Source of the DNA: Leguminivora glycinivorella
Lineage: Eukaryota > Arthropoda > Insecta > Lepidoptera > Tortricidae
DNA: 64,000 nt
NCBI RefSeq assembly: GCF_023078275.1
Contig: NC_062990.1
Span: 5,037,549-5,101,548, forward strand
Direction of reading: 5' to 3'
The notes beneath the pieces are model-generated. The model was not told where the DNA came from, did no database searches, and was given only the letters and a program-made list of their open reading frames with translations. Below are positions 48,801 through 61,108 of this stretch, piece by piece (the first letter of the stretch is position 1; every line of letters starts with the position of its first letter). The translations under genes and the position numbers were made by a program.

Positions 48801-50302
48801 TCTTTGGGCGGTATTTCGTAGTTGTTGTTTCTTTAACAACTTCTGGAACTCTCGATTCTGCATCAATAGTTGCGATATTATTTGCTCCAAAGGTTGCTCC
48901 CCATCTTCACCACTCGGAACATCTTCTCTTGTTTCAACCTTTTCTTCAGTTTCAGACCCTTCATTTATTACTTTCTGTTTGTTTAAGTACTTAACTTTCT
49001 CCAGTTCGTTCTTTTTAAAAGAATCTGTCTTTTCTATTAACTTCTTATAAGTTTCTTCGTCAATGTCTTCGTCTTTGCTAATAGTTTCTGGTACAACTGA
49101 ACTAGGTGTACTGTCTTTAGATTTGTCAACATTCAGACTGTCAGTAGATTCAGAAATGTGTAAAATGTTTTCAGTGGACACATCCGTTGAGAAATCAGCA
49201 TAGAACTTAGCTGTGGTATCAGGCCCTAGTCGTAATCCGTTTGCTCTGTTTTTCTTTAATTTTGATATTTTCTTTGGTACTTTCTTTGTGTTATACATCT
49301 TTATTTCAATCGTTGGTTTCAAACTGGTGTTACTGCCCTTTCTACCATCAACTTCAGGGTCTGATATTATGACTCCTTCACTATTCTTTACCTTCCTTGT
49401 GATTTTATTAGAACCACAGTTACGACATTCAAACTCTATTTTTTCTGTACCTTTCGCTTCGTTCCTGTCAGTATCACTATCTAAGCTTTTCTTGACCATG
49501 ATAGCTGTGTTCTGTTGTAGACCCGGTTCAGACTTTCGTCTCCAAGTTCCTATTTTAGACAATTTAGATCGTTGGGGATCTTCTTTGGACTTGGATCTTA
49601 ACGTGTCTATCTTGTGTTTGTCATTGTCGTTACACCTAGATTTCCTTGAATGTATAGTGCTAGTTGAATCACTTACAATATTTTCTTTAATCTTCGCGCA
49701 TTTTAGACAAGATTTAGGTATATTCCTAACATTAACTAAAGAATTGTTGGTGTCACTCAGATCATCTTTACTTTTAGCGTCAGTGTAACCTACAATATTA
49801 TCAGAAGAATGGTATCCTCTGATTTTATTCAAAGAGCCATTATATTCTTTAGCGAAACTTTCTTGAGAAGATTTAAAATCAGAGCATTTACAGACAGATT
49901 GTTTTCTTTCTAAATGTTCAGCGCTACCTGAATCAATGTATTGTAATGCTCTATCACATTCGGGGCATTTTTCTTTACCATCATCATGGTTACAGCTGCA
50001 ATCTTTGTCTTTTTTGGTCATTTCTGCTTCGCAATCAGAGCAGAGATCTATGTAACAAGTATCACATGTATAGTCTGTCCCTTTCTCTAAAGATACCTGG
50101 GCACAGTCACAGTCTTGACTGGTACTTCTGTTAGGTACGCTGTATTTCATGTTCTTCTTCATTCTGCCTCTCGCTCCGTTCTCGAAGGATTTTCTTCTCT
50201 CTCGCTCTAGCTTCCGTTTCTCTAGGTATTCTGGTGCTGAGAGTTGTTTCCTCATAGAAGCTTGCGTTATTAGGTTGTGAGACTTTTCTGCCAGCATGTC
50301 AT
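45837..50302 (-). CDS. PLEKHG1-like: Last exon of the RhoGEF: long disordered tail with cysteine cluster
   Basis: Acceptor TCTTTACAG leads into DDMLAEKSHNLITQ, the usual PLEKHG region after the PH domain, then the basic SAPEYLEKRKLERERRKSF. Residues 63-114 (counting from the first Met) contain ten cysteines as CxC, CxxC, CxxC, CxC and CxxC, with two more near 145 and further CxxC pairs (SCLKCA, ECRNCG) later, which resemble zinc-binding pairs. The rest is Ser/Lys/Glu-rich, with proline motifs (PPNPLPPKAK, APPVPIKPK) that could bind SH3 domains and repeats of SFERSVSE near the C-terminus. It ends SWVKQVVNKFQ. Confidence 0.9.
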
Positions 50303-53300
50303 CTGTAAAGAAAGCGCATACAATAATTTAATACAATTTTAAAACAGCATAAGGGTTTTCATTAGAATGGTGCATATAAAACAAAATATAATCAATAAAT
50401 ATGGTACGAATAAGACACCTATTTAGTTTTCTGTTGTCTATGTCTTTAACCTCGTTTCGATCTCCAGCCTCTCGTCTGTATTCAGACGTAAAATGTCTCG
50501 TAAAAATTGCCATACTTAAAGAAATTCCATACTTTAGGGCCGTCCATAATTACGTAACGCAAAATTTCGTTTTTTTAAACCCCATATGCTATTTTTGTAT
50601 TCCCTTTTTTATCCCTTTTTTTTATTCCTTCGTAGCTTGTGAACAAATTGTGGAGACCAACTCACCGTCAGTTTTGTTCTGTCCAAGCTCCATCACAAGT
50701 TGTCTCGCGTGAGACGGGATCACTGCATTGTAGTTCTCCAATATTACCTGTAAATAAAAAATCAATTATTGATTAAAAACACGAGTTATTATGAAAAGTG
50801 TAACAGGCTTTTTGTTTCTTTTCTTGACACGTTGCAAGTTTTTTTTATTACGGAAATAACCTCCTACGGCTCTTACCACCATTAACCATCATTTATAAAG
50901 TCGTTGTATGGCCATTATGAGTTTCACAGATTACCATTTGGACTGACGAATGTATCTGACTTCCATTTTTAAATTGGCACGTACACGCTTTAAAAACGTC
51001 GTAACCGCCACGTTAATTTATTTAATATGATCTTACCCGCTTAAGCAATAAAGTCCATTCCCGCTTGTGCCTCGGTGATCTAGCTTGCAACGTTAGCTGC
51101 GCGCGCGGCGCGTCCCACGGTATAACGTGGAAGGAGAGAGGTGCGCCCGCGATAGATTCCACCAGCATCATGTTGTTACACTGAAATTTGGAATTATAAT
51201 AGATTAGTGTTGATTTGGCTATTTACTTACTTACGTTAACGTAGTGTAACTTCGAACTCCACCTTAGACCTTCTATGTAACCTTCTAAGACCCTGCGTAC
51301 AAATGTTTGTACTTATGATATAATTTTAACTTTTTTTATAACGGTTTCTAAATTCAAAAACAAAACATTTGCTTCTGTGTTTGGTAACAGGACGTCGACT
51401 GACGACATGATTAAATTAATTTTGACTTTACTCATACTTCAGTCGTTCGTCAAACTATAAATTGGCACTGTTTTTGTTTGTTTTTTTTTTTAATACTTAA
51501 TTTTCTTGCCGCTAAGATATTGAAAAGTCAAGTTATGTGCAAAATGTCATTTGATATTCGCCAGTCGCTTTTCGACGAAGGAAAACATCGCGAGGAAACC
51601 GGGCTAATTAATCCTAGTAAGGCCTTCCCTTCGTGTTGGAAGGTCAGATGTCAGTCGCTTTCGTAAAACTAGTGCGTACGCCAAATCTTGGGATAACGCA
51701 AGGAGAAAGATGTTTTTATCTAGTAGAAACTAGAACTCACCATGATATGAGACTTGTACGCGAGGATTCCGTCCTCGCGGTTTTTCGTCACGAGCAGCAT
51801 TTTGTCGAAGAGGAAGGCATGCCGCATCGCCTTCGCGCCGAATACTCTGTGGACACACAATAAAAGAAATGGGTACGCAATTACGCATGTATCAACCTTA
51901 ACTGATTTAACTTCAAATTGACGACCGGCCTGGCTCAGTTGGTAGTGACCCTGCCTGCTAAGCCGCGGTCCTAGGTTCGAATCCCGGTAAGGGCATTTAT
52001 TTGTGTGATGAGCACAGATATTTGTTCCTGAGTCATGGATGTTTTCTATGTATATACGTATGTATTTATATATTTAAGTATGTATATCGTCGCTTAGCAC
52101 CCATATTACAAGCTTTGCTTAGTTTGGGACTAAGTTGATCTGTGTAAGGTGTCCCCAATATTTATTTATAAATAAGACTATTGTTGGCAGTTAGTTATAC
52201 GAGCCCCTAAAAATTGCAAAAGAAGGCTTGATTGTGTGGGAGAAGATCAAAGATTAAATTAATGACTTAAATGAGGAATTAGGTTTACCAAGGAGCGTTG
52301 CCAATTGCGACAACTGAAGGAAGCCATGATTCACAAAGGGTTGTAGCGCCATCGACCGTAATTCACTAGAAAACAAGGGTCTGTCCGTTCCATAAAGATA
52401 TCACGCTTATGTTATGACTCAGCGATTGTTACTTCGTTGGTTATGACTACTTTAAGATATGGTGTAAAATTATGGGGAAAAAAATAATGTTTAGGTACTT
52501 ATTACATTTTTTATTTCTCTCTTAGAAGAAATGCTTACAAACCTGAATGTCCCTTCGGCACACAGCTCCCCGTACGTGGTCAGATCCGGTCCAGTCCAGC
52601 CGTACAGGAGCGATTGGATCTCCTGAAATGTAAAAATACCATACATTACGTAAGACTAGAGGATTACCCACTCAGTTGCTCTTAGTTACCAGCTAGTAAA
52701 ACAAAACACAACATATATTGTAAGTCAACTGCCTACTAAAAGTACCTAAGGGCATAAGGTCAATTTTGTTTGAGAAAATTACCAAGTTGTTATTGGATTT
52801 TTGCCTCACAGGCTCAACTTGGCCCATAACTATTGTGTGACTACTTTGGCCCATCCACTAAGACGCACCCTCTTAGGAAATGTCTCATAGACTTAAAGTT
52901 TGATTTGTACTTCTAAACTTAATTTCAATTATAATAAGACGAAAGTTATGGTGATCAGAGCTCTGGTCGGGATTTTGTGTGCGGAAGTCAAAAAACCGGC
53001 AATTTTTATTATATCGTCACTACTTTCAAAAAATCTCGTATCTCACGCTGTTCCTCAAAGTTAAAACGCAGTAAGTCTATATGCATTCCATACATACTTA
53101 CTACAATTTTCTTTTCATTGACAGACGAAGATACAAGTTTTTTTAAAAGTAGTGACGATATGTACGTACTTACATTCTGTTCCGTGGCTCAGTACTCGCT
53201 GAAAGTCGTCTACCTTTGCTGACAAGACTGACAAGGCATAGTATAAACCAGTGGTAGGCAAACTTTTTTCATTGCTGGCCAAAATTCGAAGGAACTTTAG

Positions 53301-56300
53301 AGATAAGTTCCTTCGAATTTACACCAATGATGTATCCGCATCTGCATAAAATCCTCTCGCGAGCCGGACTTGGCCCGCCAGCCATACTTTGCTCACCACT
53401 GCTTTAAACAAACTCTTCAGCACATTTAAAAAAAATATGTCAAAGTATAAAATAATACGATTAAGTAATAAATTAATAGTTTAAAAAACACTATAAAACA
53501 CGCTTTTATAAATGCACGTAAAAGCCAAAAATAAATTATGGATCGTTCAAGTTGTCTCTATTTGTGAGCTGAAGTTTAAAAACTATGTGCTTTTAATTAT
53601 AATATTTGATTGTAAAAGCGTGGGGCGCTGGAACAGGAAAGACTTTTTGTATAACTTGCTGATAAATCAAATTATGCTATGTTACGGGAAGGAGGTTACA
53701 CAGATTGACGCGCTAACTGGAGTTGCAGCATGACTAGTAGGTTCTACATTAAACAGTCAAATTAATTAAAAGTCAGTGTTCAAAGTAGGTACCAGTTTGT
53801 CGAACTCAGACAAAATATGCGCTAGTAGCGAGGAGAGTCGACAGTCACCGACACTTAGAACGCCGCTTTTTTCCGGTAATCAAAGTACAAAAGGGGAAAG
53901 TGTCTACAGTGACAGGATGCAGAGTTCTTGTTCGTGGACGAGATATCTTTGGTTCTCTTTGGTAACCCTTAGGCGGCATATGTAAACGTTATGTTCTTAT
54001 GCAACTTCATTCGCCAGGAAGTTCGGATTAGTATTTGTTTACAAGAAAGTCTTTCCTGTTCCAGCGCCCCACGCTTTTACAATCAAATATTATAATTAAA
54101 AGCACATAGTTTTTAAACTTCAGCTCACAAATAGAGACAACTTGAACGATCCATAATTTATTTTTGGCTTTTACGTGCATTTATAAAAGCGTGTTTTATA
54201 GTGTTTTTAAACTATTAATTTATTTTATACTTTTTAGTCATTAATAATGAAATACTTTTAACATTTATACATAAATTTATTTCAAGTAGGCGGATTTTAC
54301 ATGCCATTTATGGCTTAACGTGTACTTATTGCTAATTGCTACTTAATAATAACTAGCGGCTACCTTCGTATTACGGTATTATCATAAAAATGTTTATACC
54401 TAGTAAGTTATCCGTAAAAGATAGACAATATAGACATGTGCAATCGCGGACTTTTTGAAGACATTAGAGAGACATACTTTCGCCATACATTGTTTTGAAG
54501 CTCTCAGCTAGTGGGATTTTGTTTGACTCGATTAGAAAATATTGTCACATTGCCAAGGAGTGGTATTCCTTGCCGGCGGCTATATTTCCGAGCTCATATA
54601 ACCCGGCAACCTTCAAATCAAGAGTGAACAGGCATCTTCTGGGCGAGCTCACTCCATCGTAGGCCACGTCTTTGCCTTTAGCTAGTCTGTGGTCAAGAGT
54701 AAGCCCATTTATAATAAAATAAAAAAAAAACATTTCAACTAATTCAAACAAAATTTAAGTATTTCTTTTTTGCCGAGCCCCCCTTTATTTGCTCTTAAGG
54801 GTCACAGGAAAACCATTACCCAACTTATTTTAAATACAACGTTGATCTTTCTTTTATGCGGGGGGCTTCCTCCCCCGAGCCCCCCTTTGTTTGCTCTTAA
54901 AGGTCACAAGAAAACGCTAACCCAACTTATCTTAAATACTACGTTGATCTTTCTTTCATGCGGGGGGCTTTGCCCCCTGAGCCCCCCTTTGTTTGCTCTT
55001 AAAGGTCACAAGAAAACGCTAACCCAACTTATTCTAAATACTACGTTGATCTTTCTTTCATGCGGGGGGCTTCGCCCCCGAGCCCCCCTTTTCTTTACTC
55101 TTACGGGTCACAAGAAAACCTTAACCCAACTTATTTTAAATACAACGTTGATCTTTCTTTTATGCGGGGGCTTCGCCCCCCGAGCCCCCCTTTGTTTGCT
55201 CTGGAAGGTAACAAGAAAACGCTAACCCAACTTATTTTAAATACTACGTTAATCTTTCTCTTATGCGGGGGCTTCGCCCCCCGAGCCCCCCTTTTCGTTA
55301 CTCTTAAGGGTAACAAGAAAACCCTAACCCAACTTATTTTAAATACAACGTTGATCTTTCTTTCATGCGGGGGCTTTGCCCCCGAGCCCCCTTTGTTTAC
55401 TCTTAAAGGTCACAAGAAAACGCTAACCCAACTTATTTTAAATACAACGTTGATCTTTCTTTTATGCGGGGGCTTCGCCCCCGAGCCCCCTTTGTTTGCT
55501 CTTAAAGGTCACAAGAAAACGCTAACCCAACTTATTTTAAATACTACGTTAATCTTTCTTTTATGCGGGGGCTTCGCCCCCCGAGCCCCCCTTTGTTTGC
55601 TCTGAAAGGTAACAAGAAAACGCTAACCCAACTTATTTTAAATACTACGTTAATCTTTCTTTTATGCGGGGGCTTCGCCCCCGAGCCCCCCTTTTCGTTA
55701 CTCTTAAGGGTAACAAGAAAACCCTAACCCAACTTATTTTAAATACAACGTTGATCTTTCTTTCATGCGGGGGCTTCGCCCTCCGAGCCCCCTTTGTTTG
55801 CTCTTAAAGGTCACAATAAAACGCTAACCCAACTTATTTTAAATACAACGTTGATCTTTCTTTTATGCGGGGGCTTCGCCCCCGAGCCCCCTTTGTTTGC
55901 TCTTAAAGGTCACAAGAAAACGCTAACCCAACTTATTTTAAATACTACGTTAATCTTTCTTTTATGCGGGGGCTTCGCCCCCAAACCCCCCTTTGTTTGC
56001 TCTTAAAGGTCACAAGAAAACGCTAACCCAACTTATTTTAAAAACAACGTTGATCTTTCTTTTATGCGGGGGCTTCGCCCCCGAGCCCCCTTTGTTTGCT
56101 CTTAAGGGTCACAAGAAAACCCTAAACCAACTTATTTTAAATACAACGTTGATCTTTCTTTCACGCGAGGGGGCTTCGCCCCCGAGCCCCCTTTGTTTGC
56201 TCTTAAAGGTCACAAGAAAACGCTAACCCAACTTATTTTAAATACTACGTTGATCTTTATTTTATGCGGGGGCTTCGCCCCCGAGCCCCCTTGTCGTTAC

Positions 56301-59300
56301 TCTTAAGGGTCACAAGAAAACCCTAACCCAACTTATTTTAAATACTACGTTGATCTTTCTTTTATGCGGGGGCTTCGCCCCCGAGCCCCCTTTTCGTTAC
56401 TCTTAAGGGTGACAAGAAAACCCTAACCCAACTTATTTTAAATACAACGTTTATCTTTCTTTTATGCGGGGGCTTCGCCCCCGAGCCCCCTTTGTTTTCT
56501 CTTAAAGGTCACAAGAAAACGCTAACCCAACTTATCTTAAATACTACGTTGATCTTTCTTTCATGCGGGAGCTTCGCCCCCGAGCCCCCTTTTTTGCTCT
56601 TAAAGGTCACAAGAAAACGCTAACCCAACTTATTCTAAATACTACGTTGATATTTCTTTCATGCGGGGGCTTCGCCCCCGAGCCCCTTTTCTTTACTCTT
56701 AAGAATCACAAGAAAACCTTAACCCAACTTATTTTAAATACAACGATGATCTTTCTTTTATGCGGGGGCTTCGCCCCCGAGCCCCCTTTGTTTGCTCTGA
56801 AAGGTCACAAGAAAACGCTAACCCAACTTATTTTAAATACTACGTTGATCTTTCTTTCATGCTTCCCCCTCGAGCCCCCCCCCCTTTTTTCTGTTCTTAT
56901 CTTCCGGCACCATCATCAGGCCTTGAAACCTAATCGTAGTCATAGTTCATTACAATACTTTTCTAAGAAGCCCAAAAACAGCTATGATACGATGTTCCAT
57001 CATGTAGTTCCAGTTCATATCTTCCGGCTCCATCATCAGACCTTGAAACCTAATCGTAGTCAAAGTTCATTACAAGACTTTTCTAAGAAGCCCAAAAACA
57101 GCTATGATACGATGTTCCATCATGTAGTTCCAGTTCATATCTTCCGGCTCCATCATCAGACCTTGAAACCTAATCGTAGTCAAAGTTCATTACAATACTT
57201 TTCTAAGAAGCCCAAAAACAGCTATGATACGATGTTCCATCATGTAGTTCCAGCTCATATCTTCCGGCTCCATCATCAGACCTTGAAACCTAATTGTAGT
57301 CAAAGTTCATTACAAGACTTTCCTAAGAAGCCCAAAAACAGCTATGATACGATGTTCCATCATGTAGTTCCAGTTCATATCTTCCGGCTCCATTATCAGA
57401 CCTTGAAACCTAATCGTAGTCAAAGTTCATTACAAGACTTTTCTAAGAAACCCAAAAACAGCTATGATACGATGTTCCATCATGTAGTTCCAGTTCATAT
57501 CTTTCGGCTTCATCATCAGACCTTGAAACCTAATTGTAGTCAAAGTTCATTACAAGACTTTTCTAAGAAACCCAAAAACGGCTATGATACGATGTTCCAT
57601 CATGTAGTTCCAGTTCATATCTTCCGACTCCATCATCAGATCAGCTCAACAGTACCATATTATTGTATTGTCATCGGAACTACATATAGCTGCCAATTTT
57701 CATTACGCTACGACTCCTGGAAGATGGTTAAATTAGCTTCCTTAGATTCCATTACATACATAGTTACATACACGACGACCTAATAAAAGCGTGTTAAAAA
57801 TAAAAACTTGTTTCTCTTGATTATGTGTCGTGGCTTACTATACTGTTTAGTTTACTTAGTTTAGTATAACATGTTTTTGTCTGGTGGTTATAATGTTATT
57901 ATATCCTGATTATACATATTTGTTCCGTTTGTATGTAACGGAAGGGTTACCAAGGAAGACCAGCGTCAAAGTATCGAAAAGGAACCTGACACCAAGCTGA
58001 GTGGAAACCTTTTCAGTGACGTTTAAATACAATTATTGTGACATGCTTTTGTAATTTATATTGTTTAAGCGTCCTGAATAAAGTTTTTTCTATTCTATTC
58101 TATTCACATCATGCAGCAATAGACTAACCTGTACTCTGACTGCGTGTTCGTGTCTCCTCTTCATGTCGTCGATGTGCTGCGCGATGCCCGTCATCTGCAT
58201 CAACGCGAACTCTGTCTCCCTAGTCGCACTCTGCTTCACCACGTTCTGAAATTATAAATAAAGTTATAAGAAACACAGTTACAAGAATGTTAACATGAAA
58301 CGGGTTTGAGATCAGTAGTTCATTCAATTTTCAGTTACCCTTCGGGTTGGGAGGTTAGATGGCAGTCGCTTTCGTAAAAGTAGTGCCTACGCCAAATCTT
58401 GGGATTAGTTGTCAAAGGGACCCCAGGCTACCTTGAGCCATGGCAAATGCCGGGATAACGCAAGGCACTTCATTCTGTAATTATTTTAGTAATATTGTTA
58501 GCATAACATTATTTATTAAACTGCCATTTACAGAACCCTTCCTATGCATTTTCTATTGACTCTGTAAACATCAATATCGTATAAATATTGAACAGCTGCG
58601 GGGCGAGTGTACATCCTTGGCGTACACCACTCGTGGTCGATAGTCTCCATTACTTCTTGTCCCACTTGCACCTAAACTTTTCGCTGCCCAATATTTTTGT
58701 TAATTGTCAGATCTTTAGCATTAAGTAAAATGTCCTCAACAAATATGATTACCCCGTCATGTTGTGCATATTCTATTAAACGCCTTTTAGTAATTAATAA
58801 AACATATGTACCTAATGTACCTATACAAATCAAAACGATATCGCTATCCTGCAACAGCAGTATTGATATTTACGACACTATTAAAAACGTTATTCTGCAA
58901 AATATCTTGGCGCCCTATAGATAGTAGTACTATATGGGGCGCCAAGATAATTGAAGAAAGAAATTGCTACCATCACCAGGTATAGGAAAACCTATAAAAC
59001 GACGATTACCTACCTATTTATGACGCCCGAATGAATTTTGTTCTGCGAAATTAATAGGTGACCGAAAACCTTGCATCGACTTCCACCTAATCTACTTAAA
59101 GCCCAAAAATCTGACCTGCAGCAACAGGTGGTACTTGAGTATCCTCTGCACCGGCTTCAGCAAGTAGCTTGCCAGCGGCAACGGGTGTCCTAAAGCCAGC
59201 TGCCGCTCTCTAAACTCGCGCGCGCTCTGGCTGCGGCCGGCCAGCTCCGCCAGCCGCGCCATGGTGCGGGGGTAGCCGGTGCAATAAGATGTGTACACGG

Positions 59301-59383
59301 AGAAGCCGGAGGTGTTGTTGACGAAGCAGCGAGCGATGCAGGTGGCGTCAAGGCGGCAGGTGTTCAGCTCTTCACAGAGGGAT
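45837..59383 (-). CDS. PLEKHG1-like: PLEKHG1/2/3-type RhoGEF (5' end beyond the window)
   Basis: Seven exons join in phase: 59116-59383, 58129-58245, 52543-52622, 51741-51846, 51037-51180, 50666-50747 and 45837-50302, giving 1753 residues. The first two encode the C-terminal half of a DH domain; LPLASYLLKPVQRILKYHLL is the conserved nucleotide-exchange helix. The next four encode a PH domain (YGELCAEGTFRVFG, HAFLFDKMLLVTK, then a C-terminal helix KREWTLLLKRVILENYN). The order and the link VIPSHARQLVMELG match vertebrate PLEKHG1-3 (fly CG42674). Such proteins load GTP on Rho/Cdc42 GTPases at the cell cortex. The last exon is a 1487-residue disordered tail. N-terminal exons, including the start of the DH domain, are not in the window. 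The second intron (52623-58128) is filled with repeats. Confidence 0.9.
51610..51715. repeat. Dispersed repeat fragment, GTCAGTCGCTTTCGTAAAA family
   Basis: Shares GGTCAGATGTCAGTCGCTTT, GTGCGTACGCCAAATCTTGG and GGGATAACGCAAGG with 58345-58470. Both copies lie in RhoGEF introns. Confidence 0.55.
51919..52170 (+). mobile_element. tRNA-derived SINE, copy 4
   Basis: Full-length copy with intact B box (TTCGAATCCCGGTAAGG), in the PH-domain intron of the RhoGEF gene, about 75 bp upstream of an exon on the opposite strand. Confidence 0.88.
53012..53160. mobile_element. 150 bp MITE with TATCGTCACTACTTT ends
   Basis: Second copy of the element at 8907-9055, with the same inverted ends and about 90 percent similar by eye. 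Confidence 0.75.
53467..54226. mobile_element. 760 bp foldback element with ~185 bp arms
   Basis: The left arm 53467-53647 (TAAATTAATAGTTTAAAAAA, GCACGTAAAAGCCAAAAATA, GTGGGGCGCTGGAACAGG) is the near-perfect inverse of the right arm 54042-54226. No transposase inside. The last 77 bp of the window repeat the left arm, so another copy begins there. Confidence 0.88.
54545..54735 (+). mobile_element. LINE ORF2 3' end with poly(A)
   Basis: The plus strand reads AKEWYSLPAAIFPSSYNPAT, then FKSRVNRHLLGELTPS and a stop, a common C-terminus of insect non-LTR retrotransposons, followed by AATAAAATAAAAAAAAAA at 54712-54730. Confidence 0.72.
54766..56885. repeat. Tandem array, about 21 units of about 100 bp with GGGGGCTTCGCCCCC hairpin
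   Basis: Each unit has a perfect hairpin GGGGGCTTCGCCCCC, then GAGCCCCC, TTTGTTTGCTCTTAAAGGTC, ACAAGAAAACGCTAACCCAA, CTTATTTTAAATAC and ACGTTGATCTTTCTTTTATG. Two unit types (TTTGTTTGCTCTTAAAGG and TTTCGTTACTCTTAAGGG) intermix, with hints of a ~400 bp higher-order repeat (55262 and 55663). Overlapping ORFs run through because unit length is close to a multiple of three. Located in a RhoGEF intron. Confidence 0.92.
56893..57640. repeat. Tandem array, about 6 units of exactly 120 bp
   Basis: Units such as CTTCCGGCTCCATCATCAGA ... GATACGATGTTCCATCATGT repeat every 120 bp with 1-5 differences. The array begins directly after the last unit of the ~100 bp array. One frame is open throughout (40 codons per unit), but most differences between units change the amino acid (Asp/Tyr, Arg/Cys, Ser/Pro, Ser/Gly, His/Tyr), which argues against a selected protein. 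Confidence 0.92.
57945..58107 (+). mobile_element. LINE 3' UTR with TATTC tail
   Basis: The sequence around GGTTACCAAGGAAGACCAGC and GCGTCCTGAATAAAGTTTTTTC ends in TATTCTATTCTATTC, the AATAAA-plus-short-repeat tail typical of non-LTR elements. Lies 22 bp upstream of the donor side of exon 58129-58245. Confidence 0.6.
58345..58470. repeat. Dispersed repeat fragment, GGCAGTCGCTTTCGTAAAA family
   Basis: A longer copy of the fragment at 51610-51715, with an insert before GGGATAACGCAAGG. Confidence 0.55.
58555..58655 (-). mobile_element. Reverse transcriptase fragment (LINE remnant)
   Basis: The minus strand reads TTSGVRQGCTLAPQLFNIYT, the RT motif that precedes the catalytic site in non-LTR retrotransposons. 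The frame is short and ends soon after. The rest of the element is not visible. Confidence 0.65.
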
Positions 59384-59638
59384 CTGGAATTGAGAGGGGA
59401 TTTCTTTAAAGTATTGGACTTGACACATATTATCAGCAGATCAGGACCTAAATTAGTTTACTTTTACTTTTTTTTGTCGCCACTGTATTTCCAGTTCTGA
59501 ATGAACAACTTCTTGCGAACACCTTCTAAAATAACTTCTCCAAACATTTTTTCACCTTTTTGCTGCAGGATTTTACCTCGTCCGTAAGTCGTCAATGTGT
59601 CTGATAATTCTTCGCGTATTCCTTAGGTTACCCTTGAG

Positions 59639-61108
59639 ACAGTATAATAAAGAGTACTATCGTACAGTATGGCCACTCCCGCTCCCCGCTGAAAGTGCCG
59701 CTCACCCCCTCTCGGTTACCTCACAGTTACCGCCTGTCAAAAACGCGAACAGTCGACCTGTCATATTTCACTCATACAAGCATATACACGAGCTTAAACT
59801 GTGTACTAGGAACGCGCCTCTTTCATATATTTGATCACCAGAGTCCGAGGTGTGCCCTTGATTTGGGCATAAATACCCTTACTATGGTCTGACTTGATTA
59901 CGCTTTAACTCACTATGCCAAAGAAACCGTGAAATGATTGAAGATCAAAAACATGAATTTAGTACCAAACTAAACCCATAGGTTCCTCTGTATGGGATAC
60001 AGAAGACTTACATACATTAGGAAGGCATTGTGTTTCTGTGTGGTCGAATAAGAACATAAAACTTTCAACCGGTACCTAGTACAGTTTACACGTATTGAGT
60101 AATTAACCCAAGATTATAAACGGGAACTTTATTGCTGACTGCAGTAACTAGTAACTACTCTGTGGGTTATTAAAACATTAGGTACGTACTTTTATTGCTA
60201 GTGTAACCTTTAATGGGTTTTAGGTTTTAGCAACAGCTTTGGGCGAGTAAATTGGAAGGATGTTTTGTAGAAATGGCAAAGAATCTGTTCGTAATTAAAA
60301 ATAAATTAAATGTACGATTAATAAAAGTCAAGCTAGAAACGAAATAGTTCATTAATTTTCACATAAGATGTCCTACAGTATTTTCTACAATTTCACGAAA
60401 ACTAAAAATGCTTTTCACTTTAGAAGCGTTACACAAAACTAATATTGTATTTAGGACACTCGACATCTTCGTTTTGTCACGGGAAATACCAAACTAATAC
60501 AGATGTAAGTGCGAAAAGATTTGCCATCGCATTCTTACGGAAACGTACGAACGTGTCATGCTATTTCAGTCAGTCTCAGCTCAGTACAAGATGTACTGAC
60601 ATTGACTAAACTAGCATGACAAATATACGAAAGAAACCCTTTTAGAACAGGATATAATAGAATACAATAAACATTTATTCGTGAACACAGGCAAGACAAA
60701 ATACACATAATATAATAACAAGACAGAAAGGAATGAAGTTCCACGAAATGGTCTCATCTCAGCGTGTTGCTGGTGGCTTCCAGCGCTGATCTTCCGATGA
60801 GACACACTCACACTACTTTTCGCACTACATTTGTATTTTCTCTATCACGTGATGAACATCATATAGCTTATCATTTATCACTTTTGCCACACCTCGGATA
60901 CCAAATATTTCAAAGAGGTGCGTTCCTAGCACACAGTCTAAGCTCGAGTAGGTGAACGCGTACTATGCTTGTATGAATGAAATATGACAGGTCGACTGGT
61001 CGCGTTTTTGACAGGCGGTAACTGTGAGGTAACCGAGAGGGGGTGGGCGGCACGTCAGCGGGGAGCGGAAGTGGCCATACTGTACGATAGTATTCTTTAT
61101 TATACTGT
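59639..61108. mobile_element. 1.47 kb foldback DNA element
   Basis: Arms 59639-59862 and 60886-61108 are inverted copies: ACAGTATAATAAAGAGTACT and TATGGCCACTCCCGCTCCCC at the left match the reverse complement of GGGGAGCGGAAGTGGCCATA and TATTCTTTATTATACTGT at the right. The middle has no transposase. Confidence 0.83.

Noticed and set aside
54770..56226. Series of overlapping ORFs reading ALKGHKKTLTQLILNTTLIF
   Set aside because: Translation of a ~100 bp satellite unit. The frame shifts between units and both strands give ORFs.
56563..57783. Open reading frame of 406 codons across both tandem arrays
   Set aside because: It is open because unit lengths are multiples of three or close to it; most differences between units change the amino acid, and no start, signal or known domain is present.
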